Made by a program: the position numbers and the translations under genes. From Burkholderia sp. BCC0322 (GTDB taxonomy: Bacteria; Pseudomonadota; Gammaproteobacteria; Burkholderiales; Burkholderiaceae), in the NCBI RefSeq assembly GCF_902833045.1, contig NZ_CADFDU010000005.1, forward strand, positions 372,583 through 436,582: a stretch of DNA of 64,000 nucleotides. Reading direction: 5' to 3'. The stretch's first letter is position 1, and the number at the start of each line of letters is the position of its first letter. The notes beneath the pieces are model-generated. The model worked only from the letters and a program-made list of their open reading frames with translations, was not told where the DNA came from and did not search any database. Positions 1 through 9,237 of the stretch are shown here, piece after piece.

Positions 1-1
1 G

Positions 2-361
2 CTCGCCATCGTGTTCGCCGTCGGCGCACTGGCGTTCCTGCTGGTCGGCCAGTTCGCGCCGGCCACGTTCCTGTCGCACTTCACGGTCTTCGTGCTGGCC
101 TGCTTCGTCGGCTACATGGTGATCTGGAACGTCACGCCGTCGCTGCATACGCCGCTGATGAGCGTCACCAACGCGATCTCGTCGATCATCGCGATCGGCG
201 CGCTGGTGCAGGTCGCGCCGCCGTTGGGCGACGCGGCGGCGGAGGGCCGTCCGTCAGGACTGATCCTGGGCCTGGCGGTGGGCGCGCTGACGCTCACGGC
301 CGTCAACATGTTCGGCGGTTTCGCGGTGACGCGACGCATGCTGGCGATGTTCCGCAAGTAA
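2..361 (+). CDS. pntA: NAD(P) transhydrogenase alpha subunit, C-terminal membrane part (5' end outside window)
   Basis: This is the membrane domain of the alpha subunit of the proton-translocating transhydrogenase, which uses the proton gradient to transfer hydride from NADH to NADP+. The frame is already open at the window edge. It shows the family core [20 protein letters not shown] followed by [13 protein letters not shown], and further hydrophobic segments up to the stop at 359-361. A GTG at position 11 could act as a start, but the reading frame and a preceding membrane segment continue upstream, so I treat the gene as 5'-truncated. Whether it is a separate pntA2 or the tail of a fused PntA cannot be told from here. 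The Shine-Dalgarno of pntB overlaps its stop codon, so the two are co-transcribed. Confidence 0.9.
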   Translation, partial: LAIVFAVGALAFLLVGQFAPATFLSHFTVFVLACFVGYMVIWNVTPSLHTPLMSVTNAISSIIAIGALVQVAPPLGDAAAEGRPSGLILGLAVGALTLTAVNMFGGFAVTRRMLAMFRK

Positions 362-374
362 GGAGACGACAACC

Positions 375-1787
<1,413 letters not shown>

Positions 1788-1850
1788 CGGGGAGCAGGGC
1801 CGGGTGCGTGCGCGGGTCGAACGACGTCGGCGGATAGTCGGCTGATCGAG

Positions 1851-1866
1851 GCCCGGCACGCCGGGC
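1851..1866. terminator. hairpin 1 downstream of pntB
   Basis: GCCCGGC and GCCGGGC are separated by 2 nt, a perfect 7-bp inverted repeat 64 bp after the pntB stop. No T-run follows, so termination is only a possibility. Confidence 0.35.
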
Positions 1867-1886
1867 ATGCGCATTGGGGAAGGCAC

Positions 1887-1922
1887 GGCAGTGCGAAGCG
1901 GGGTGGTACGTTTCGCACTGCC
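1887..1922. terminator. hairpin 2 downstream of pntB
   Basis: GGCAGTGCGAA pairs perfectly with TTCGCACTGCC across a 14-nt loop. It is the longest stem in the pntB 3' region. There is no clear T-run, so it could be a terminator, an RNA 3'-end stabiliser or a protein-binding dyad. Confidence 0.45.
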
Positions 1923-1943
1923 TGCCGGTAAAAGACAGCGATC

Positions 1944-1969
1944 GATCGTCGGCGTGTAGATCGACGATC
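1944..1969. repeat. hairpin 3 downstream of pntB
   Basis: GATCGTCG and CGACGATC form a perfect 8-bp inverted repeat with a 10-nt loop. The rest of the 1788-2225 gap holds no convincing gene on either strand. Confidence 0.35.
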
Positions 1970-2225
1970 AACGGGCATGATGCCGTTGGCACGGAGGGGC
2001 GCCGCATCGTGGGCGCGACGATCGCCGGTGCTTCGCCGGTTGCCGGAATGGTTCGGGTCGGCCGCTGTCCTTTCCGCCCCAAGGCGCGCACGAACATTTG
2101 ACGAACACCGAGGTCTCGCCTGCCGGCGATACCGTACTTGCCGCGAACGATACCGGCGCCTTTCCTCCCGATGTCACGCAGCCGCGCCTTGTCCATCCCC
2201 GCGACCGCGCCGGCGACGAACCCGT

Positions 2226-2849
2226 CTATCCAGCGAATCCAAGCGCAGCGAAATCAGTGATCCTTGCGTCGCAGGCGTGCGCCAGTGCCGGATCGTGACT
2301 CGAAAAGAAGACCGTACGGTCTGCCGCCAACGTCCTGAACAGATCGATCAGAACCGCACGCGACGCCGCGTCGAGCCCGCTGTCCGGTTCGTCGGCGATC
2401 ACGACGGCGGGCGCGCCCAGCGTCGTCGCCGTCAGGAACAGTTTCTTGCGCGTGCCGAACGACATCTGCTCGAAGCGCTTCTCCAGATGCGGCGCAAGCC
2501 CGAACCGATCCGCCAGCTCGAGCGTGCGGGTGTCGACGACGGTCTTCCTGGCGGCCGCGACGAGACCGAGAAACTCGCGACCGGTCTGGGACGGATACGC
2601 CAGGCAATCGTCGGGCACATACGCCAGCGCGGATTTCGCATCGTGCGGCGCGGTGAGCAGCGAATGGCCGCCGATCCACACCTCGCCTTCGTCCGCGTCG
2701 ATCGCGCCGGCGAGAATGGCGAGCAACGTCGATTTGCCGCTGCCGGTTTCGTCGCACAGCGCCACGCATCCGGCACCGGATGCGTGGCTGAGTCCTTTGA
2801 AGATGACGCGCTTGTCGTAGCGCTTGCCGAGATTGTCGAAGCGGAGCAT
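2226..2849 (-). CDS. orphan ABC transporter ATP-binding protein
   Basis: The 207-residue ABC ATPase would power an unknown transporter, but no permease gene lies beside it. Visible motifs are a Walker A-like DETGSGKST at residues 33-41, a signature-position MSFGTRKK, Walker B VVIADEP and the H-loop SSHD. Two features are unusual: the first glycine of Walker A is Asp33, and the Q-loop position reads YVPDD instead of containing Gln, as in some ABC-2 type ATPases. The ATG has no strong ribosome site. Length fits a compact single ABC domain. The substrate is unknown. Confidence 0.75.
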   Translation of the reverse strand: MLRFDNLGKRYDKRVIFKGLSHASGAGCVALCDETGSGKSTLLAILAGAIDADEGEVWIGGHSLLTAPHDAKSALAYVPDDCLAYPSQTGREFLGLVAAARKTVVDTRTLELADRFGLAPHLEKRFEQMSFGTRKKLFLTATTLGAPAVVIADEPDSGLDAASRAVLIDLFRTLAADRTVFFSSHDPALAHACDARITDFAALGFAG

Positions 2850-3155
2850 GGATCGGTAGTCAAACGAAAATTTGCCGGGCGAGCGTGACCTGGACCACGG
2901 TCAGCAGGGGGCGCGGCGGCACGGATTGTCGGGACGCTTAGCGTTGCGGCGGATAGTGTAATGCGAGGCGCGGTGCGTCCGGGCATACGAAGGTGAACCG
3001 CAAAGTCGCGGCGCGCGCGTCATACGGCTCGGGTATGCTGGATGAATGCCGTCCGGATGACCGACCCGGGCAGCAAAACCGCACACAATCACCGCGATTG
3101 CATCGCAATCACCGGCCACACCGGGCCGATTTCAACTCCGGAGCAGGGACTCGAC
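2850..3155. other. intergenic region between divergent genes
   Basis: This 306-bp gap separates the minus-strand ABC ATPase from the plus-strand TPR-like gene. A frame-continuous ATG at 3042 exists upstream of the chosen TPR start, but the added residues (rich in His, Thr and Gly) look non-coding. No clear promoter could be defined. Confidence 0.4.
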
Positions 3156-3593
3156 ATGGCAGAACTGGACAACGCACTGTACGAACGGATCGGCGCGCTG
3201 AGCGACGCGGGCGATGCATTGATGGAAGACGGCGACTACGCAGGCGCGCTGGCGAAATTCTGGGCGGGATTCGACCTGCTTCCCGAACCCAAGACCCAAT
3301 GGGAAGCCGGAACCTGGTTGATGGCCGCGATCGGCGACGCGAATTTTCTTCAAGCGGACTACGCGGCCGGACGCGACACGCTCGCCCAGTCGATGCATTT
3401 CCCCAACGCGATCGGCAACCCGTTCCTGCACCTGAGGCTCGGTCAGTGCCAGTTCGAACTGGGCGATCTCGACCGCGCGGCCGACGAGCTGATGCGCGCC
3501 TACATGGGCGGCGGGCCGGAACTGTTCGAGGACGAGGACGGCAAGTACCTGCGATTCCTGGCGACGCGGGCGGAAGGCATCGAGACGCCCTGA
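3156..3593 (+). CDS. small TPR-like helical protein
   Basis: The product is about 145 residues. It contains TPR-like pairs such as DAGDALMEDGDYAGALAKFW and, later, RLGQCQFELGDLDRAADELM. These match the small tetratricopeptide-type proteins of unknown role common in Burkholderia and Pseudomonas, probably acting in protein interaction. I chose ATG 3156 because GGAGCAGGG lies just upstream and the TPR-like sequence begins at once; an ATG at 3042 is in frame but adds an unlikely leader. It is acidic and has no signal peptide, so it is probably cytoplasmic. It has no obvious functional partner here. Confidence 0.75.
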   Translation: MAELDNALYERIGALSDAGDALMEDGDYAGALAKFWAGFDLLPEPKTQWEAGTWLMAAIGDANFLQADYAAGRDTLAQSMHFPNAIGNPFLHLRLGQCQFELGDLDRAADELMRAYMGGGPELFEDEDGKYLRFLATRAEGIETP

Positions 3594-3672
3594 CGCGCCG
3601 TTCGTGCCGGCGGCCTGCGTCGCGAGAACGCTGCGACGCCGGGCCTTTTCTCCGCGTGAGCGCGACTTGCCC

Positions 3673-4122
3673 ATGAACCTGACCTTTCCCGTTACCACCC
3701 GATCCGACGCCGAAGCGCTGGTCGCGATCCGCATCGCCGCGATGCGCGACAGCCTCGAACGCATCGGCCGCTTCGATCCCCGGCGTGCGCGCGAACGCTT
3801 TCTCGCGTCGTTCGACCCGGCGCTGTGCCGCTTCATCGAAGCCGACGGGGTGAACGCAGGCTTTTTCGTGGTTCGGCGGCAGGAAGACCACTGGCTGCTC
3901 GATCATCTGTACATCGTGCCCGAGCATCAGGGAAAGGGCATCGGCGCGGCCGTGCTGCGCAGGATCTTTGCCGAAGCGGACGAGATGCGCGTGCCCGTAC
4001 GCGTCGGTGCGTTGCGCGGCAGCGATTCGAACCGCTTCTATGCGCGGCACGGCTTCGTGCAGGCGGACGAAGCGAAGTGGGACATCTTCTACGTGCGCGA
4101 ACCGGGTTCGACGGCGGGGTAG
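3673..4122 (+). CDS. GNAT-family N-acetyltransferase
   Basis: The 149-residue protein carries the acetyl-CoA binding signature of GNAT acetyltransferases: LDHLYIVPEHQGKGIGAAVL (beta4 plus the Q/RxxGxG/A loop), followed by the acceptor-side segment GSDSNRFYARHGF typical of the family. The substrate cannot be predicted. The ATG at 3673 starts the domain directly; an upstream in-frame start at 3604 would add a basic, low-complexity leader. It stands 80 bp after the TPR-like gene and may share its transcript. Confidence 0.85.
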   Translation: MNLTFPVTTRSDAEALVAIRIAAMRDSLERIGRFDPRRARERFLASFDPALCRFIEADGVNAGFFVVRRQEDHWLLDHLYIVPEHQGKGIGAAVLRRIFAEADEMRVPVRVGALRGSDSNRFYARHGFVQADEAKWDIFYVREPGSTAG

Positions 4123-4259
4123 ATCGCATGCGGTAGCGCGCCGCGGTAACGCATCCGCGGCGTGTTCCGGACGAGCGCATCAGCGTTTTCCCGGATATGG
4201 AATGCGCGGTGTATGCCGATGATGCAGAGAGAATATAAATACACGATCCGAGGCCTATC

Positions 4260-5672
4260 ATGACGACATCTGCAACAAACGGACCGAATGCGGTATCGCC
4301 TGAAACGAGCGGGGCGCCGGCGACATCCGACGATGCGGGTGGCGTACCGTCGATCCTGCTGGTCGACGACGAGCCGAGCATGCTGTCGGCGCTCAGGCGC
4401 GTGTTTCGGCCTGCCGGCTACGAGATCCTGACCGCGCAAAGCGGCGAGGCGGCCCTCGAGATACTGGCATCGACCGAAGTCGACCTGATCGTGTCCGACA
4501 TGCGGATGCCGGGCATGAGCGGCGCGGAGTTCCTGGCGCGGGCCCGGGCGCTCTACCCGGACACGATGCGCATCCTGCTGACCGGCTATGCGGAGATCGC
4601 GTCGGTCGTGCAGGCCGTCAACGACGGCGGCGTCTATCGCTACCTGAACAAGCCGTGGGACGATCACGACCTGCTGCTGACTCTCGAACAGGCGCTGGAG
4701 CAGCGGCGCTTGCGGCGTGAAGCGGCCCGGCTCGCCGCGCTGACGGAAGCGCAGAACGAAGCGCTGCGCCGGTTCAACACGGAACTCGAAACGCAGGTTC
4801 GTGCGCGCACCGAAGAGCTCGGCCAGACCGTGATGTTCCTCGAAGCCGCACAACGTGACCTGAAAAGCAGTTTCACCGCGATGGTCCAGGTCTGCGCGAG
4901 CATGATCGAGATGCGCTGCGGGTCCGCCAGCGGCCACGCGATGCGGGTCGGCGAGATTGCGCGGCGGCTCGCGCTGGCCGCCGGGATGAGCGAGCTGCAT
5001 GCACAGGACGTCTATTTCGCGGGGCTGCTGCACGGCATCGGCAAATTGTCGCTGCCGGACGAATTGCTGCACAAGCCGCTCGCGAAGATGACGGCGGAAG
5101 AACACGGCCTGTTCCTGCAGCATCCGCTGCGCGCGCAGATGGTGCTGACGCCGGTCGCGCAACTGCACAAGGTCGCGTCGATCGTGCTGCACCAGTACGA
5201 ACGCTTCAACGGGCGCGGCACGCCGGACGGGCTGGCAGGCGACGCGATCCCGCTCGGCTCGCGGATCGTGGCGATCGCGCGCGATTTCGAAGGGCTGAGG
5301 AATGGCGACATCGGCACGCCGCATTCGGTCGAACAGGCGATCGACGCGTTGCGCTCGCAGGCCGGCGTGCGTTACGACTCGCAGATCGTCGATAGTCTGG
5401 TCGAACTGATGCGGGACCCGGCAGGCCTCGGCATCGCGGCGTCCGTCGCGGAGATCAAGTCCGCGCAGCTGCGCGAAGGGATGCAGCTCGCCGACGATCT
5501 GCGCACGCATCGCGGCGTGCTGCTGATGACCAAGGGCAGCGTGATGTCGGCGCACCAGATCGAACTCGTGCGCCGCTTCGAGACGCGCGAGGGGACGTCG
5601 TTCGACATCCTCGTGCTGGCCGGCCAGGCGGCCGCGAAGCCCGCGCTGAACGCGGGTGCGGCACCGGCCTGA
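4260..5672 (+). CDS. response regulator with degenerate HD-GYP-like output domain
   Basis: This 470-residue cytoplasmic signalling protein has a receiver domain (about 33-150: ILLVDDEP, phosphoacceptor Asp80 in IVSDMRMPG, LNKPW), a coiled coil (about 150-200, QVRARTEELGQ) and an HD-GYP-like domain (about 205-400). HD-GYP enzymes hydrolyse cyclic-di-GMP. Here the HD pair is His258-Gly259 (LLHGIGK), the usual HHE is HQYE at 311, and GYP reads GTP (GRGTPDGL). The fold seems kept but metal ligands are lost, so the domain may be non-catalytic. A TATAAAT box lies 20-30 bp upstream and GAGG precedes the ATG. The MHYT kinase gene follows at 80 bp and is a likely partner. Confidence 0.9.
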   Translation: MTTSATNGPNAVSPETSGAPATSDDAGGVPSILLVDDEPSMLSALRRVFRPAGYEILTAQSGEAALEILASTEVDLIVSDMRMPGMSGAEFLARARALYPDTMRILLTGYAEIASVVQAVNDGGVYRYLNKPWDDHDLLLTLEQALEQRRLRREAARLAALTEAQNEALRRFNTELETQVRARTEELGQTVMFLEAAQRDLKSSFTAMVQVCASMIEMRCGSASGHAMRVGEIARRLALAAGMSELHAQDVYFAGLLHGIGKLSLPDELLHKPLAKMTAEEHGLFLQHPLRAQMVLTPVAQLHKVASIVLHQYERFNGRGTPDGLAGDAIPLGSRIVAIARDFEGLRNGDIGTPHSVEQAIDALRSQAGVRYDSQIVDSLVELMRDPAGLGIAASVAEIKSAQLREGMQLADDLRTHRGVLLMTKGSVMSAHQIELVRRFETREGTSFDILVLAGQAAAKPALNAGAAPA

Positions 5673-5752
5673 GCCCGGCCGCGCGGGCCGATGGCCGCGG
5701 TGCGCGACCGGGCGCCGCGGCAACGCACTCACCTCGATTCGGGCGCTCGATC

Positions 5753-7567
5753 ATGTACGGCACCTACAATCTCCCGCTGGTCCTGCTGTCGCTCGCGATC
5801 GCGACGCTGGCCTCCTATACGACACTCGACCTGGCCGCCTTCATCTCGCTGCTCGACAACCCGAAGCTCAAGCGGGCGTGGCTGGGCGGCGGCGCGGTGG
5901 CGATGGGTGCCGGCATCTGGTCGATGCACTTCGTCGGCATGCTCGCGTTCTCGCTGCCGATTCCGCTCGGCTACGCGTTGCCGGATACGGGGGCCTCGCT
6001 GGCGATTGCGGTGCTCGTGTCGTACTTCGCACTGACTGTCGTCACGCGCGCGCGGCTGGGCTGGCGGCGGCTGCTCGCGGGCGGCGCGCTGATGGGCGGC
6101 GGGATCGCCGGCATGCATTACGCGGGGATGGCCGCGATGCGCATGGAGCCCGGCATTCGCTACGACGCCGTGCTGTTCGCCGCCTCGATCGGCATTGCGG
6201 TGATCGCGTCGACCGCCGCAATGTGGATCGCGCAGGCGCTGCGCGTTCAGCACGCGCGCCATGCGACCGCGCAGCGGGTCGGCGCCGCCTTCGTCATGGG
6301 GATTGCCATCACCGGCATGCACTACACGGCGATGGCGGCCGCCCATTTCGCGCCGGACGCACGGTGCGGAGCCGCGAACGGGGTCGACACGCCGTGGCTC
6401 GCGACGACCGTCGCGCTGTTTACGATGGGCACACTGGTCGTCACGCTGTTGCTGAGCCGATTCGATGCGCGCACAACCTTCCTGCGCGGCATGACCGATA
6501 CGCTCGAGCGGCTCGTGCGGCTGCGAACCGCGGAACTCGAACGCGCGTTGCACCGCTACGAACAGACGACGACGGTACTGCAGCACACGCGCGAGATCAT
6601 GGCGACCGAGATCGACGAGCGCAAGGTCGCGCAGGCACGGCTCGAACAGGAGAAGGATGAGCAGCGGCGTTTGCTGCATGAACTCGAGGACACCCACGAG
6701 CAACTGCTGCAGTCGGAAAAGCTCGCGTCGATCGGTCAGCTCGCGGCCGGTGTCGCGCACGAGATCAACAATCCGATCGGCTTCGTCAGTGCGAACCTCA
6801 ATACGTTGAAGACGTGGGTGCACGGTCTGCTCGACGTGATCGCCGCGCATGAAGCCGCGCTGCCGCAGCTCGACCCGGCCGCGCGCGACGCGCTGGCGGC
6901 GATGGGCCGCGCGGCGGACCTGGACTACGTGCGCGGCGAGATCGAGACCCTGATCGACGAATCGATCGACGGCGCGCTGCGCGTGCGGCGCATCGTGCAG
7001 GACCTGCGCGATTTCTCGCGTCCGGCCAGCGACGAGTGGAGCGTGGTCGATCTTCGCGCGGGCCTCGAAAGCACGCTCAACGTCGTCCACAACGAACTCA
7101 AGTACAAAGCCGACATCGTGCGCGATTACGGTGACGTGCCGCAGGTCGAATGCCTGCCGTCGCAGTTGAACCAGGTGTTCATGAACTTGCTGGTGAACGC
7201 GGCGCACGCGATTCCCGAGCGCGGCGTGATCACGATCCGCACGTCGAGCGACGGCGAGCAGGTGACGATCGCGATCAGCGACACCGGAACGGGCATGACG
7301 CCGGACGTCATCCGGCGCATCTTCGATCCGTTCTTCACGACGAAGCCGGTCGGGCAGGGCACGGGGCTCGGATTGTCGGTATCGCACGGCATCGTCGAGC
7401 GCCATCGCGGCACCATCGACGTGACGAGCGAGCCCGGCCGCGGCACGACGTTCTGCGTGCGAATACCGATCCGGCGCGCCGGCGGCAATGCGAGTGCGGG
7501 TTCGACTGCAACCGCGGCCGTGGCGGAGGCTAGCGCCGATCCAGCAGCGTATCGCCAAGCACGCTGA
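5753..7567 (+). CDS. MHYT-domain sensor histidine kinase
   Basis: The 604-residue inner-membrane kinase starts with a seven-helix MHYT domain (about 1-245) containing the repeats SMHFVGM, GMHYAGM and GMHYTAM, thought to bind a metal and sense a diatomic gas or redox state. A coiled coil (about 250-320) leads to the kinase core: H-box with His336 (AGVAHEINNPIG), N-box (NQVFMNLLVNAAHA), G1 (DTGTGM), F-box (IFDPFFTTK) and G2 (GTGLGLSVSHGI). All kinase motifs are complete. The upstream receiver/HD gene is the obvious phosphotransfer partner. Its last 38 bp overlap the 3' end of the convergent VWA gene. Confidence 0.93.
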   Translation: MYGTYNLPLVLLSLAIATLASYTTLDLAAFISLLDNPKLKRAWLGGGAVAMGAGIWSMHFVGMLAFSLPIPLGYALPDTGASLAIAVLVSYFALTVVTRARLGWRRLLAGGALMGGGIAGMHYAGMAAMRMEPGIRYDAVLFAASIGIAVIASTAAMWIAQALRVQHARHATAQRVGAAFVMGIAITGMHYTAMAAAHFAPDARCGAANGVDTPWLATTVALFTMGTLVVTLLLSRFDARTTFLRGMTDTLERLVRLRTAELERALHRYEQTTTVLQHTREIMATEIDERKVAQARLEQEKDEQRRLLHELEDTHEQLLQSEKLASIGQLAAGVAHEINNPIGFVSANLNTLKTWVHGLLDVIAAHEAALPQLDPAARDALAAMGRAADLDYVRGEIETLIDESIDGALRVRRIVQDLRDFSRPASDEWSVVDLRAGLESTLNVVHNELKYKADIVRDYGDVPQVECLPSQLNQVFMNLLVNAAHAIPERGVITIRTSSDGEQVTIAISDTGTGMTPDVIRRIFDPFFTTKPVGQGTGLGLSVSHGIVERHRGTIDVTSEPGRGTTFCVRIPIRRAGGNASAGSTATAAVAEASADPAAYRQAR

Positions 7568-9233
7568 ACGCCGCGCCCGGCAACGCGTGCAGATGCTCGA
7601 CCACGCTGCTGACCGGATAGAACGCCTCGACCGAATCATCGAGTATCCCGACGCCGATCAGTTCGACGCGCCGCTCGCGCAGCGCGTCGATGCGCGCGCG
7701 CAGGTCGGAGCGCAGGATCGCCGGGTTGCCGTCGCCGGTTGCCGGATAGCCGTCCGACAGCACCATCAGGATCCGCCGCCGCGCGCGCTTCGCCAGCAGC
7801 CGATCGGCGGCCCAGCTCAACGCCTCGCCGTCGGGATTCTCGTGGCCGCATTCGATGCAGGCGAGGCCGCTCGGGTTGTCGGAATCGAACCGCTTGTAGA
7901 CGCGCAGGTCGAGCCGTTCGACGAACCGGTTGTAGCCGAACGTGTCGCGGCCGGCGTCGATCCAGCGCTGGTAGTGCGCGCGCATCGCGGCATCCTCGAC
8001 GGAGCTGTAGCCGAGCACTTCGCACGCGAAGCCGAGCTGCGTCAGCGCATCGCACAGCGCCGCCGCGCACAGCCCGGCTAGTTCGATCTTCCTGCCGGCC
8101 ATCGACCCGCTGCAATCGATCAGCAGGCTGACGGCCGCGTCGCGCCCGGGCGTCGCACGCCGGACGCGGAACGGCGTGCGATAGCCGGGCGCGGTGACGA
8201 GGCGGGCGAGCGACATCCGGTCGAGCTCGCCGCGCTCCTGTTCGCGCTTCCAGCGCGTCTGCTCGTCCACTTTCAACGCACGTTCGAGTTGCCGCTTGAG
8301 CGGCTCGGTCTGTGCGCGGGCCGCACTTCGCAGGCGGTGCCAGCGCGCCGGCTCGCCCTTGCCGGTGAAGTCCGTCACCGTGTCGAACGCGGTGGTCAGC
8401 GGGACCGACAGCAGCGGCCGGTTGTCGGCGGACAGGGGAATCGTGCGGGGCGTTGCATCGCCCGGTGACGGCACCTCGGCTGACGATCCGGTGTCGGCGA
8501 TCGCACCGGCGCTCGATTCGGCCGAAACCGGCGCGCGTGAGTCGTCCGGCGCGCCCTGTCCGTCCGATTCGAATTCCGCAGCGATGCTGTCGCTGTCGAT
8601 CGTGCTGCCCGGATCGGTCGTGAACATCATGTTGTTCGCGCCGGCCGACGCCAGTGCGCGCACGCGTTCGACGATCCGGTGCGCCGCGCGGATGCTGTCG
8701 GCGGTCGATGTCGCCGCACGGGCTTCGTCGACGAGATCGTCCGAAGCCGCCATCGTCGCGTCGAGCGACGGCACGCGCTCGATGGGGGACGGCGGTTCGT
8801 CCCACAGCGCGCGCTCGATGCGCCACATCAGCCGGTCGCGCCACGCCATGCGCGGCCACCGATGGAGCGTGTCGGCGGCCGCCGCGACCCGCATCCGCCG
8901 CAGGAACGTCATCGCGCCGGGATAGATCGAAGCGAGGCGACCGGCCGCGCGCCGATCGTCGATCGCCTGCGCAACGGCCCGCACCGCGGGCGACGCCAGC
9001 GCGGCAACCTCATCGATCGCGCCGAAGCGGGCGCGCGCCGCGTGGAGGTCGACGAGACCGGTGATCGCGTCGTCGTCCACGTCGCCGGCGAGCAGCGTGT
9101 CGGGCAGCACCAGCAGGTCTTGCCGCGCAACCTGCCCGTCGCGCGCGAACCGTACCTCGATGCCGTGCCGTTGCGCGAGCGTGCGGGCCAGCCGGCTCAG
9201 GTGAAGCGAGCGCGCGTCGTCGTCCCGGGCCAT
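7530..9233 (-). CDS. CobT-like VWA-domain protein
   Basis: The 567-residue protein has an N-terminal helical region, an acidic low-complexity middle (about 215-270) and a C-terminal von Willebrand A domain with the MIDAS motif DCSGSM. Distal MIDAS residues are likely in the LMVLSDGYP segment. This layout resembles CobT, the VWA partner of CobS in cobalt chelatase. No cobalamin gene is nearby, so the true role is more likely AAA+/VWA chaperone-type insertion or remodelling of an unknown target. The AAA+ gene ends 4 bp upstream of its start, a clear operon. It overlaps the convergent kinase gene by 38 bp. Confidence 0.85.
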   Translation of the reverse strand: MARDDDARSLHLSRLARTLAQRHGIEVRFARDGQVARQDLLVLPDTLLAGDVDDDAITGLVDLHAARARFGAIDEVAALASPAVRAVAQAIDDRRAAGRLASIYPGAMTFLRRMRVAAAADTLHRWPRMAWRDRLMWRIERALWDEPPSPIERVPSLDATMAASDDLVDEARAATSTADSIRAAHRIVERVRALASAGANNMMFTTDPGSTIDSDSIAAEFESDGQGAPDDSRAPVSAESSAGAIADTGSSAEVPSPGDATPRTIPLSADNRPLLSVPLTTAFDTVTDFTGKGEPARWHRLRSAARAQTEPLKRQLERALKVDEQTRWKREQERGELDRMSLARLVTAPGYRTPFRVRRATPGRDAAVSLLIDCSGSMAGRKIELAGLCAAALCDALTQLGFACEVLGYSSVEDAAMRAHYQRWIDAGRDTFGYNRFVERLDLRVYKRFDSDNPSGLACIECGHENPDGEALSWAADRLLAKRARRRILMVLSDGYPATGDGNPAILRSDLRARIDALRERRVELIGVGILDDSVEAFYPVSSVVEHLHALPGAAFSVLGDTLLDRR

Positions 9234-9237
9234 CCCG

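Noticed and set aside
3042-3155. Upstream start for the TPR-like gene
   Set aside because: No ribosome site, and the added residues lack TPR character; 3156 has a good site.
4089-5732. 547-codon open frame antisense to the receiver/HD gene
   Set aside because: Low-complexity Arg/Gln/His sequence opposite a gene with clear receiver and HD-type domains.
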